A stretch of DNA of 33,342 nucleotides, taken from assembly GCA_016928525.1 (NCBI GenBank), contig JAFGKO010000168.1, positions 1 through 33,342 of the forward strand, given 5' to 3'. Positions 15,869-22,757 of the stretch are shown in pieces. The stretch is from Anaerolineales bacterium. GTDB lineage: Bacteria; Chloroflexota; Anaerolineae; Anaerolineales; Villigracilaceae. The notes beneath the pieces were generated by a model. That model saw only the letters and a list, made by a program, of their open reading frames with translations, had not been told where the DNA came from and searched no databases. The translations under genes were made by a program, and so were the position numbers. The first letter of the stretch is position 1. Each line of letters opens with the position of its first letter.

Positions 15869-17065
15869 CTTAGAAAGCATATCAAATTACTGGATTACTG
15901 GTTTCCAATGGAATCTGAAAAACAAAGAAACATTCTGCACAGGCAAGACCAATTAGGGCCGTTCCCTATGGAACGGCTGAAGCGCGTGGACCAGCCTACG
16001 AACAAGATTACCGATGCTGTTCAAAGAATTGACCTGCGAGATATTGCATACGGGTTGGCCGCTCGCGGGGAGTATGGTCCTGCAGTTCAGAAAGCCGTGG
16101 CTAAGAAACTGCCTGAAAAATACCCGTTGTCAGCTGCCCAGAAGGATGTAATCGATCATATTGCTTTGATGAAATCCAACCCGACAGCTGGAGAGAAAGC
16201 GCCGATCCCTCAGGAGCCTGAAATCCTGACTCGCCATATCAAAGCGGTAGGTTACTTTCTAAAAGCCGATATTATGGGTGCTTGCAAAGTGCCACCGTCA
16301 GCTTACTACAGCCACGATAAACAAGGTAAACCGATAGATGTGCGGTATGAGAATGCTATTGTTATTGTAATGGGGAAAGAAAGTAATGCGGTGCATGCCT
16401 CTACTGGCAAGGATTGGCTGGGGGATCCTATCAGTTTTCAAGCTTATCAGCATGTTGGCATGGTCGCTGAGACAATCGCGAATTATATCCGCCGCCTGGG
16501 ATGGGATGCTTCCCCTCAGTACGGTCCATCCTTTGTGAACAAGTATTCGGTATTAATGCCACCATTATTGATCGCTGCGGGCATCGGTGAGGTCAGCCGC
16601 GTGGGAATTGTCCTCAACCCCTTCCTTGGACTTGGATATAAAGCCGCGGCTGTCCTGACTGATATGCCGATCATCCCTGACAAACCAATTGATTTCGATC
16701 TGCAAAATTTCTGCCAGAACTGTAAGATTTGCGCCGAAAATTGCCCCAGTCGGGCGATACCGATGGGGGATAAGGTGATATACAACGGGTACGAAACCTG
16801 GAAATTGAATGTAAAACGCTGTGCCAGTTTCAACTTCACCAATAAAAATGGCACCATGTGTAACCGCTGCGTGAAAAGCTGCCCCTGGACCAATCCGCCC
16901 ACCTGGCCGCACGACCTGGTTCGTACAATGGTCATGCATTCACGTCTGGCACAACGGATTGCCATCCGAGCCGCCTATCTTCTTGATCCGGGCAAAGGTC
17001 GCCCCGACCATAAATGGTGGTTTGATATGGAATACATTGAAGATGTAATCCAGCTACGAGAATAG
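15842..17065 (+). CDS. Soluble reductive-dehalogenase-like corrinoid/Fe-S protein
   Basis: A 407-aa protein resembling the C-terminal catalytic region of reductive dehalogenases and QueG (cobalamin plus two 4Fe-4S clusters). The first cluster motif is FCQNCKICAENCPSRAIPMG, and the second is MCNRCVKSCPW with an upstream Cys in KRCASF, the usual RdhA spacing style. The region before it (PPLLIAAGIGEVSRVGIVLNP) parallels the conserved RdhA stretch ahead of the clusters. There is no twin-arginine signal, and no RdhB membrane anchor is nearby, so it is probably cytoplasmic, as in catabolic or QueG-like relatives. The start is uncertain: GTG 15836 and ATG 15842 lie in a hairpin, ATG 15908 is possible, and none has a good ribosome site. 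It may reductively remove a halogen or another group from an imported aromatic; epoxyqueuosine reductase is a less likely alternative given the context. Confidence 0.75.
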   Translation: MAAKTIVTFLRKHIKLLDYWFPMESEKQRNILHRQDQLGPFPMERLKRVDQPTNKITDAVQRIDLRDIAYGLAARGEYGPAVQKAVAKKLPEKYPLSAAQKDVIDHIALMKSNPTAGEKAPIPQEPEILTRHIKAVGYFLKADIMGACKVPPSAYYSHDKQGKPIDVRYENAIVIVMGKESNAVHASTGKDWLGDPISFQAYQHVGMVAETIANYIRRLGWDASPQYGPSFVNKYSVLMPPLLIAAGIGEVSRVGIVLNPFLGLGYKAAAVLTDMPIIPDKPIDFDLQNFCQNCKICAENCPSRAIPMGDKVIYNGYETWKLNVKRCASFNFTNKNGTMCNRCVKSCPWTNPPTWPHDLVRTMVMHSRLAQRIAIRAAYLLDPGKGRPDHKWWFDMEYIEDVIQLRE

Positions 17066-17096
17066 GAAAAAGTAACAATAGACTTACAGAAGAAAG

Positions 17097-17126
17097 GAAA
17101 TCCACAATAAGAGGTTATTGGATTTC
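17097..17126 (+). other. Inverted repeat upstream of the meta-cleavage genes
   Basis: GAAATCC plus AATAA (17097-17110, with a 2-nt bulge) pairs with TTATTGGATTTC (17115-17126). It lies in the 107-bp spacer between the reductase-like gene and the galB-like gene. It could be a transcript hairpin or an operator. No T-run or clear promoter accompanies it. Confidence 0.4.
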
Positions 17127-17172
17127 TTGGATAAGTAATTGAAAAATTCTTGATTTCATAAGGAGAGCATTT

Positions 17173-17886
17173 ATGGGTAAAAACCTTCTTGTGATCGGGG
17201 CACATTCCGCCGATTTCGTCTGGCGGGCCGGCGGGACGATTGCACTGGTCACCTCGCAGGGCGGCAGTGCAACCGTGATCGCGCTTTCCTACGGGGAACG
17301 GGGGGAATCGGGGGAACTGTGGAAGGAACCAAACCAGACCGTCGAAAACGTCAAACGCATCCGCCACGAGGAAGCCAGCGCAGCCGCCGGGACCCTTGGG
17401 GCTGCCTTCCGTTGCCTGGACTTGGGCGATTACCCCCTGACCATCACCGAGTCGGCTATGGAACAGTTGGTGGGGATTTTCCAGGAAGTCCAGCCGGACA
17501 TCCTCCTGACACATACTCCTGCAGACCCGTTCAATCCTGACCATCCTGTTGCCTGCCAAGCAGTACAGAAAGCGCGTCTATTGTCATCTGGGGCAGGTGT
17601 GGCAAGTGCTTTCAGCCGCATCACTCCACCAGACTTGTATTTCTTCGAGCCGCATCAACCGGAATTGTGCGAGTTCCACCCCAATACCTTTGTGGACATC
17701 ACCCCTGTGATGGAACAAAAGCGCAAGGCCATGGAATGCATGCAGGCGCAGAGTTACCTGCAAAGTTATTACACGGAACTCGCCTCGCGGCGCGGCAACC
17801 ATGCAAGACGAATTTCCGGCCTGCAAGAAGTTAAATTTGCAGAGGCGTTACAACGTACATTGCCCTGGGTGTTGAAAAGCTTATGA
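17173..17886 (+). CDS. galB: PIG-L/LmbE-family protein, GalB-like 4-oxalomesaconate hydratase
   Basis: A 237-aa zinc-dependent LmbE-like protein. The N-terminal motif is IGAHSADFVWRAGG rather than the HPDD of deacetylases; His11 and Asp14 are the expected metal ligands, with DPFNPDHPVA (His124) supplying the later one. The Pseudomonas putida GalB hydratase of the gallate and protocatechuate 4,5-cleavage pathways belongs to this family, and as I recall it carries the same AHSAD-type motif. The assignment is strongly supported by the next gene, a CHA-aldolase homologue joined by an ATGA overlap, the next step of that pathway. It would hydrate 4-oxalomesaconate or 4-carboxy-2-hydroxymuconate to 4-carboxy-4-hydroxy-2-oxoadipate. 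A generic N-deacetylase is the alternative. A good ribosome site (AAGGAGAG) precedes the ATG. Confidence 0.75.
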   Translation: MGKNLLVIGAHSADFVWRAGGTIALVTSQGGSATVIALSYGERGESGELWKEPNQTVENVKRIRHEEASAAAGTLGAAFRCLDLGDYPLTITESAMEQLVGIFQEVQPDILLTHTPADPFNPDHPVACQAVQKARLLSSGAGVASAFSRITPPDLYFFEPHQPELCEFHPNTFVDITPVMEQKRKAMECMQAQSYLQSYYTELASRRGNHARRISGLQEVKFAEALQRTLPWVLKSL

Positions 17887-18515
17887 TAAAAGATGAACTT
17901 GCGCGATTGAGCGAACTTGGCGTGGCAACCATCTACGAAGCCTCCGGGCGGGCAGGATTGATCGATGTTCCGCTCATCCAACTCCTGCCGGGAAGCCGTG
18001 TGGCCGGCCCCGTGCGGATCGTGCTATGCGGGCGGGATGACAACCTGATGGTGCATGCCGTCATCGAGCAGATCCAGCCGGGAGAGGTGCTGGTCTTGAG
18101 TATGCCGGAACCAAGCTCGGTGGCGCTGATCGGCGAATTGCTGGCCACGCAAGTCAAGGTCAGGAAAGCAGCGGGGATATTGGTGGATGCGGCGGTCCGG
18201 GATGTTGAGGAATTAGTAGAACTTGGTCTGCCCATCTGGACTCGTTTCATCCGGGTAAAAGGAGCAACCAAGACGAAAGTCGGCGAACTGAACGTGCCCG
18301 TGACTGTCGGCGGGACACAAATCTCTCCCGCTGACATCCTGGTTTTGGACACGGACGGCGGGGTGTGCGTCAGGCGCGAGCGTATAACAGAAGTCTTGCA
18401 AGCTTCGGAAGCTCGGTTCGAGAAAGAAGTGCGTTTGCGTGAGAAACTCGTCGCTGGTGAAATGTCTTACGACTTGCACGGCCTGCGCGAAGTCGTAGAA
18501 AAGTATCGGAGGTAG
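17883..18515 (+). CDS. galC: HMG/CHA aldolase, RraA-fold (GalC-like)
   Basis: A class II pyruvate aldolase of the RraA fold, 210 aa. The family splits 4-carboxy-4-hydroxy-2-oxoadipate or 4-hydroxy-4-methyl-2-oxoglutarate to pyruvate plus oxaloacetate or pyruvate. Seen are IGELLATQVKVRKAAG (about 83-98) and ILVDAAVRDVEEL with Arg106 and Asp107, the presumed catalytic and metal residues; these distinguish true aldolases from RraA RNase regulators. The start overlaps the galB-like stop by 4 bp, a sign of coupled expression. The dioxygenase gene follows after 2 bp. Together with the hydratase it completes the lower part of a meta-cleavage route to central metabolites. Confidence 0.85.
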   Translation: MIKDELARLSELGVATIYEASGRAGLIDVPLIQLLPGSRVAGPVRIVLCGRDDNLMVHAVIEQIQPGEVLVLSMPEPSSVALIGELLATQVKVRKAAGILVDAAVRDVEELVELGLPIWTRFIRVKGATKTKVGELNVPVTVGGTQISPADILVLDTDGGVCVRRERITEVLQASEARFEKEVRLREKLVAGEMSYDLHGLREVVEKYRR

Positions 18516-18517
18516 GT

Positions 18518-19471
18518 ATGAACCCTGAACCAATTTTTGATCTGGCACACCTTGCCCATGTGGAGTTGTTGACCCCCAAGCTAGAGGAGAGCACGCGTTT
18601 TTTTGTGGAAATTATGGGGATGGTCGAAAGCGGCCGGGAAGGCGACTCGGTCTACCTGCGCGGTTGGGACGATTACGAGCATCACTCACTGCAACTAACC
18701 GCCTCTCCAAAACCGGGACTGGGACATTATGCCTTTCGCGCTTCCAGTCCGCAGGCATTGGAAAGAAGAGTGGCGGCACTGGAAAAAACCGGCTTGGGAG
18801 TGGGCTGGAAGGAGAACAACATCGGACATGGTTCTGCCTATTGTTTCACCGATACCGATGAACATAATATGGAAATTTATTATGAAACCGAGTGGTACCA
18901 GCCGCCCGAAAACCTGCGCCCGGCGCTCAAGAACCAGGCCTCGCGGTATCCCGATCATGGCATCGGTCTGCGGCGAATTGACCATATCAATGTCCTGGCG
19001 GCGGATGTGCGCGCCTGCCGGATTTTCATGCAGGAAGTGCTTGGTTGTCGCCTGACAGAACAGGTCATTTTTGAGGATGGCTCGGAAAAAGCAGCCTGGG
19101 TAACGGTTACGAACAAAACCTACGACGTAGCCATCGTTGAAGACTGGGCTGGCGCAAAAGGACGTCTGCATCACATCACCTATGCGGTAGATAGCCGCGA
19201 GGACATCCTGCGCGCTGCCGATATCTGCCTGGAGCATGGTGTTTTCATGGAGACTGGTCCGCATAAACATGCCATCCAACAGACATTTTTCCTGTATGTG
19301 TATGAACCCGGTGGTAACCGCTTCGAGATTGCCAGTGCCGGGGCGCGTCTGATGCTGGCTCCCGACTGGCAGCCCATCGTCTGGAGCGAAGCGGAGCGCA
19401 GAAAGGGTCAGGCCTGGGGACTGCCGACCATCCCATCCTTCCATACGCACGGTACACCGCCGGTGGAGTAA
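18518..19471 (+). CDS. Type I (VOC) extradiol ring-cleavage dioxygenase, atypical active site
   Basis: A two-domain vicinal-oxygen-chelate protein of 317 aa resembling catechol 2,3-dioxygenases. Metal ligands are visible as His156 (RIDHINV), His219 (GRLHHITYAV) and Glu270 (GGNRFEI). Tyr260 and His251 (GPHKHAI) match second-shell residues of the XylE type. The residue equivalent to the acid-base His (His199 in XylE, in an HDVA motif) is Tyr202 here, in TYDVAIVED, and two residues are inserted before the metal His. The gene has a strong GGAGG site and sits between the aldolase and tautomerase genes, so cleavage of a catechol- or gallate-like ring is the likely role. Altered chemistry or a non-dioxygenase VOC function is possible. 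Confidence 0.78.
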   Translation: MNPEPIFDLAHLAHVELLTPKLEESTRFFVEIMGMVESGREGDSVYLRGWDDYEHHSLQLTASPKPGLGHYAFRASSPQALERRVAALEKTGLGVGWKENNIGHGSAYCFTDTDEHNMEIYYETEWYQPPENLRPALKNQASRYPDHGIGLRRIDHINVLAADVRACRIFMQEVLGCRLTEQVIFEDGSEKAAWVTVTNKTYDVAIVEDWAGAKGRLHHITYAVDSREDILRAADICLEHGVFMETGPHKHAIQQTFFLYVYEPGGNRFEIASAGARLMLAPDWQPIVWSEAERRKGQAWGLPTIPSFHTHGTPPVE

Positions 19472-19475
19472 TCTT

Positions 19476-19856
19476 ATGCCACACCTGACACTTGAATACA
19501 CCGATAAACTTGAGTTCGATGTTCAGCCGCTCCTGGCGCGTCTGCATTCCGAACTGGTGGCGACGGGAGCCATCAGTCTGAAGGGACTCAAAAGCCGCGC
19601 CGTCCGACATAGCGAATACCGGATCGCGGACGGTAATCCGGAGTACGCGTTTGTAAGTGTCAACCTGTTGATCCGTGCGGGTCGCCCAATCGAGGTCCAA
19701 AAGGATATGACTCGACGCGTAATGAGGGTGCTCAAGGAAACGTTTAGCGAGCGCTTCGAAAACGGCTATCTGTCCCTTTCGGTTGACATTAAGGAAATGA
19801 GCGAGGGGGTTGCCTTGACCTTTCACAATATTCCTGATGTAGGGAAACAACCATGA
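19476..19856 (+). CDS. 5-carboxymethyl-2-hydroxymuconate isomerase-like tautomerase
   Basis: A 126-aa member of the CHMI branch of the tautomerase superfamily, exactly the usual length. After removal of Met, the N-terminal Pro (MPHLTLEYT) is the catalytic base. The C-terminal LSLSVDIKEM motif is also typical. CHMI isomerises the ring-opened muconate in the homoprotocatechuate pathway. Here the other homoprotocatechuate genes (dehydrogenase, decarboxylase, HpaI aldolase) are absent and GalB/GalC-like enzymes are present, so it may instead supply the keto-enol tautomerisation that GalD performs in Pseudomonas (inference). It starts 4 bp after the dioxygenase and overlaps the next gene by 4 bp. 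Confidence 0.85.
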   Translation: MPHLTLEYTDKLEFDVQPLLARLHSELVATGAISLKGLKSRAVRHSEYRIADGNPEYAFVSVNLLIRAGRPIEVQKDMTRRVMRVLKETFSERFENGYLSLSVDIKEMSEGVALTFHNIPDVGKQP

Positions 19857-20449
19857 GTGATTTTTTGGCAGACAAGCTCGCCATCCGTGAGACGGTGGAG
19901 AATTGGATCATCTATCGCGATGCCGGGGATTGGGAGCGCTTTGCGACCGTCTGGCACTCCGATGGTTGGATGACCGCCACCTGGTTCCAGGGACCGGCCA
20001 GGGATTTCATCGAAGCCAGCCGCAAACTTTTCGACCAGGGCGGCAATATCCTGCATACGCTCGGCGGCTGGACCTGCGATATTTCCGGCACGCGCGCCAT
20101 CTCGCAAGTCAAGATGAACATCAACCAGCGCGCCTCGCTTGACGGCATCCTGGTGGATGTGGTCTGTTTCGGGCGTTTCTATGACTTTCTCGAAAAGCGG
20201 GATGGAATCTGGGGGATCGTCCGGCGACAGCCGATTTACGAAAAGGACCGTCTTGACCCGGTTGACTCGGCCGCGGTTCTACATCTGGACCTTGACTTGC
20301 TTGCCCGTTTCCCGGAAGGTTACCGCCACCTGGCTTATCTGCAGGTCAAAAATGGTTTCACCGTCAAAGATGATCTGCCTGGCCTGCGCGGCCCGGCAGT
20401 GGAGAAATTATACGTCGAGGGGAAAGCCTGGCTGGCGGGGGCAAGGTAG
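19853..20449 (+). CDS. NTF2-like/SnoaL-type protein
   Basis: A 198-aa protein of the NTF2-like fold, recognised by the N-terminal LAIRETVENWIIYRDAGDWE followed by RFATVWHSDGWM, typical of SnoaL_4-type proteins (scytalone dehydratase, LinA and ring-hydroxylase small-subunit relatives). The conserved Asp and His in this region are candidate catalytic residues. It is about 50 aa longer than minimal members, with a C-terminal tail of unknown role. It is the last gene of the meta-cleavage module, joined to the tautomerase by an ATGA overlap, so a dehydratase, isomerase or lyase step on the same pathway is plausible. It ends 14 bp from the convergent lysR stop; no terminator is visible between them. 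Confidence 0.7.
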   Translation: MSDFLADKLAIRETVENWIIYRDAGDWERFATVWHSDGWMTATWFQGPARDFIEASRKLFDQGGNILHTLGGWTCDISGTRAISQVKMNINQRASLDGILVDVVCFGRFYDFLEKRDGIWGIVRRQPIYEKDRLDPVDSAAVLHLDLDLLARFPEGYRHLAYLQVKNGFTVKDDLPGLRGPAVEKLYVEGKAWLAGAR

Positions 20450-20463
20450 CCGTATTTTACAGG

Positions 20464-21354
20464 TCAACCCTGGTTCTCTGCCGCCACTTTCGCCATATAC
20501 TGAATAAACAGGCTGGCGGCTTGGGGAAGTTTTCTATTCTTCAGGTAGGCAAGCACAATATTGCACTCGATGTGTTCATCCAGGGGGATGGCAACCACAT
20601 CCGGGTGTTGGTGATACTCGTAGATTTTGACCGGCATCAGGGCCAGCCCAATGTTGGTTCCCACCAGGCCAAAGACGCTCACCTTGCGGTGACTCGAATA
20701 AAAAATTGTCGGTTCAAAACCGGCCTTCCCGCATTCATCCATGATCAATTTGTGCATATCCGTCACCCTGTCGAACACGATGAAATTGTCGCTGGAAAGT
20801 TCTTTGAGCGAGATGGATGAGCGGTTGGCGTGCCGGTTCTTTCTAGAAACCACCACCAGTAGTTTATCCTTGCAGATTTCCAGACTTTCGTATTGGTCAT
20901 GGTTCAGGTTGTTGTGACGGGTAAACGCCAGGTCAAAACGGTGCTCAGCCAGGGCAGGCAGGATGTTCAAGCCGTCGATTTCCTCCAAACTGAAGCGGAT
21001 GTGCGGGTACAAGTCCCTGAATTGGGCAATCGATGTCGTGATTCCGTATTGGGTTAATACGGGGATGGCGGCGATGGAGAAGGAATCCATGTTGGATTTG
21101 TATCCATCCAATTCGACAATCATGGCCTTGTAGGCGGCGTTGAGTTTGCGCGCATGTCCCAAAAAGGCTTCGCCGGCCTCGGTCAGGAACACTTTGCGTT
21201 TGCTGCGGTCGAAAATGGGGATGCCCAACTCCTTCTCGAGCGCAATGATTACTTTCGAAAGCGAGGATTGGGAAATATAGTGCTCATCGGCAGCTGCCGA
21301 AAAACTGCCTGTTTCCACTACCGATAAGAAATATTGGATCTGGCGAATTTCCAT
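20464..21354 (-). CDS. LysR-type transcriptional regulator
   Basis: A LysR-family regulator of 296 aa. The N-terminal winged HTH begins MEIRQIQYFLSVVETGSFS and contains YISQSSLSKVIIALEKELG; the C-terminal part is a periplasmic-binding-like effector domain. I place the start at the ATG at 21354, 5 nt after AAGGA. The in-frame ATG at 21372 lies inside the operator palindrome. The ATTCC-N5-GGAAT site is 16 bp upstream of the start, so the gene is probably autorepressed, the normal LysR arrangement. The same site controls the divergent ABC operon and recurs at 26317, so this protein most likely governs both importer-esterase modules. The inducer is unknown, perhaps the imported compound or its hydrolysis product. 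Confidence 0.9.
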   Translation of the reverse strand: MEIRQIQYFLSVVETGSFSAAADEHYISQSSLSKVIIALEKELGIPIFDRSKRKVFLTEAGEAFLGHARKLNAAYKAMIVELDGYKSNMDSFSIAAIPVLTQYGITTSIAQFRDLYPHIRFSLEEIDGLNILPALAEHRFDLAFTRHNNLNHDQYESLEICKDKLLVVVSRKNRHANRSSISLKELSSDNFIVFDRVTDMHKLIMDECGKAGFEPTIFYSSHRKVSVFGLVGTNIGLALMPVKIYEYHQHPDVVAIPLDEHIECNIVLAYLKNRKLPQAASLFIQYMAKVAAENQG

Positions 21355-21370
21355 GATTGTCCTTTGAATC

Positions 21371-21385
21371 ATTCCAAATTGGAAT
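21371..21385. promoter_or_regulatory. LysR box ATTCC-N5-GGAAT, copy 1
   Basis: A 15-bp palindrome with the T-N11-A architecture of LysR sites. It lies between lysR and the first ABC module, 20 bp upstream of the -35 element of the plus-strand promoter, which is where LysR recognition sites sit. An identical half-site pair with the same spacing is found at 26317. Confidence 0.8.
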
Positions 21386-21405
21386 AGATTGTATCATAGA
21401 ATGAA

Positions 21406-21434
21406 TTGATGTTTTATCTGGCAATATGTATGCT
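21406..21434 (+). promoter_or_regulatory. Promoter of ABC-esterase module 1
   Basis: TTGATG (21406-21411) and TATGCT (21429-21434) are 17 bp apart. The -10 is poor, as expected for an activator-dependent promoter. From 21371 to 21434 the sequence matches 26317-26380 at 50 of 64 positions without gaps (hand count). The 145-nt leader to the gene contains a decayed start (see findings). Confidence 0.75.
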
Positions 21435-21579
21435 AATAGTATGAGAACGTATCAATAAAAGGAATACCCTATACCTTGAAAATGGAGGAGTCATATCAAA
21501 AAAATAATATGCTTGTTGTTCTTGAAAGTAAGACTTCTAGTACGTTCATTGCAAACGATACCCGAATAAGGAGAGAAAG

Positions 21580-22674
21580 ATGAAAAAGAACCTTTCGTTC
21601 ATTTTGGCGATTGTCTTAATCGCTGGAATCCTGTTAACTGCTTGCGCCCCTAAAGCGACCGAAGCACCGGCAGAACCTGCTGCTCCTGCAGAACCTGCTC
21701 CTGCCGCTACAGAAGCTCCAGACGCTGCGGCAATGGCAGCGGAAGACCTCGCTGGTGAGATCCCATGGGCCACGGCAGAACCAGGCGCCCCATTTGATAT
21801 CGAGGGCAAGAAAGTCTGTTATTTGATCCCGTCTCTGGCAAATACCTTCTTGAACGGAGTCGCAACTTCCGTTGAAGAACAGGCTGCGGCAGATGGCGTG
21901 GAAGTGATGGTCTATGGCGCTGATGATGGCGGCGTACAACTGCAGTTCAACCAGATCGAAAACTGCATCTCCCAAGAGGTGGATTTCATTTACCTGATGG
22001 CAGCAGGCTCGGCCGAAAGTTTGATCCCGGCGGTTGAAGAAGCCAAGGCCGCAGGCATCAAAGTGATGGGTGTTCCGCCCGGAGAGTTGGAGCCCTTTGA
22101 TGCCATTATGCACACCAACCAGTATGAAGATGGTACGCTGGTAGCACAGATGGCCTGTGACTTCATCAATGCAAAGTACCCGGATGCCGAGAAGGTGGAC
22201 GTTGCCGTTGCCGGAAGCGAGAACCAAGAACGGCAGATGTGGCTGCGCTATCAGGGTTATCGCACCATCGAAGACTGCGAAAAAGCCAATGTGGTGCAAT
22301 ACCTCGAAATTACTGGTGACAGCATACCGATCGGCGCCAGCACTGCTGAAAATATCCTGGCCGCCAACCCGGACGTCAAGGTCTTCATCATGCAGTCCAC
22401 CGCTCATGCCCAGGGTGCGGCTGAAACCATCAAGGCCCTGCCGGGTGTAGACCTTTCGGAATATGCTGTCTTTGCAGGTGATATGGATCCGAGCGTGATC
22501 CCGGTCGTCACGAGCTGTGAGGATCCCTACAAGGGTTTCGTGGCAATCGGTGGTACCGATCTTGACAAGGCCACTTATAGCCTCATTAAGGCCATGCTTC
22601 AGGGTGTGGAATACCCGATGATCACCAATGACGCGTTGGAACCGCTCCACTGCGATTGGGAGACCCTTAAATAA
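21580..22674 (+). CDS. Sugar-type ABC receptor lipoprotein, module 1
   Basis: A periplasmic binding lipoprotein of the ribose/galactose (RbsB-like, Peripla_BP_4) type, 364 aa. The lipobox Cys is at residue 22 (ILLTAC), followed by an Ala/Pro/Glu linker to about residue 50. The binding fold starts at KKVCYLIPSLANTFLNGVAT, and the second-lobe motif ENILAANPDVKVFIMQ is typical. The ligand class is a sugar or sugar-like molecule such as inositol or a glycoside; the sequence cannot decide. Several Cys residues in the mature domain (INNER fold NCIS, MACDF, DCEK, SCED) are unusual and could form disulfides. It is the first gene of module 1, with a GGAGAG site before the ATG, and a strong hairpin follows 36 bp after the stop. 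Confidence 0.88.
   Translation: MKKNLSFILAIVLIAGILLTACAPKATEAPAEPAAPAEPAPAATEAPDAAAMAAEDLAGEIPWATAEPGAPFDIEGKKVCYLIPSLANTFLNGVATSVEEQAAADGVEVMVYGADDGGVQLQFNQIENCISQEVDFIYLMAAGSAESLIPAVEEAKAAGIKVMGVPPGELEPFDAIMHTNQYEDGTLVAQMACDFINAKYPDAEKVDVAVAGSENQERQMWLRYQGYRTIEDCEKANVVQYLEITGDSIPIGASTAENILAANPDVKVFIMQSTAHAQGAAETIKALPGVDLSEYAVFAGDMDPSVIPVVTSCEDPYKGFVAIGGTDLDKATYSLIKAMLQGVEYPMITNDALEPLHCDWETLK
21646..21729 (+). repeat. Low-complexity Ala/Pro/Glu linker, receptor 1
   Basis: Short imperfect repeats of Glu, Pro and Ala codons directly after the lipobox encode a flexible tether that lifts the receptor off the membrane. Composition is similar to the tracts at 14559 and 26501. Confidence 0.65.
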
Positions 22675-22710
22675 TTTCCCTGACGAGTTATTCAAGGTTA
22701 TATAATCAGC

Positions 22711-22731
22711 GAGGAGGGCCAAGCCCTCCTC
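22711..22731 (+). other. 9-bp GC-rich intercistronic hairpin
   Basis: GAGGAGGGC (22711-22719) pairs perfectly with GCCCTCCTC (22723-22731) around a 3-nt loop. With no T-run after it, it more likely stabilises the upstream receptor mRNA or causes partial termination, giving more receptor than ATPase and permease. Confidence 0.65.
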
Positions 22732-22757
22732 ACTGAAATTGTAGAGGTGACAGAGGC

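Noticed and set aside
18695..19501. A 268-codon open frame on the minus strand opposite the dioxygenase.
   Set aside because: The plus-strand frame has VOC metal ligands and tight operon spacing; the antisense product has no recognisable motif.
21634..22722. A 362-codon open frame on the minus strand opposite receptor 1.
   Set aside because: The plus-strand gene has a lipobox, linker and binding fold with a good ribosome site. The minus-strand product looks like antisense translation, rich in His, Cys and Arg.
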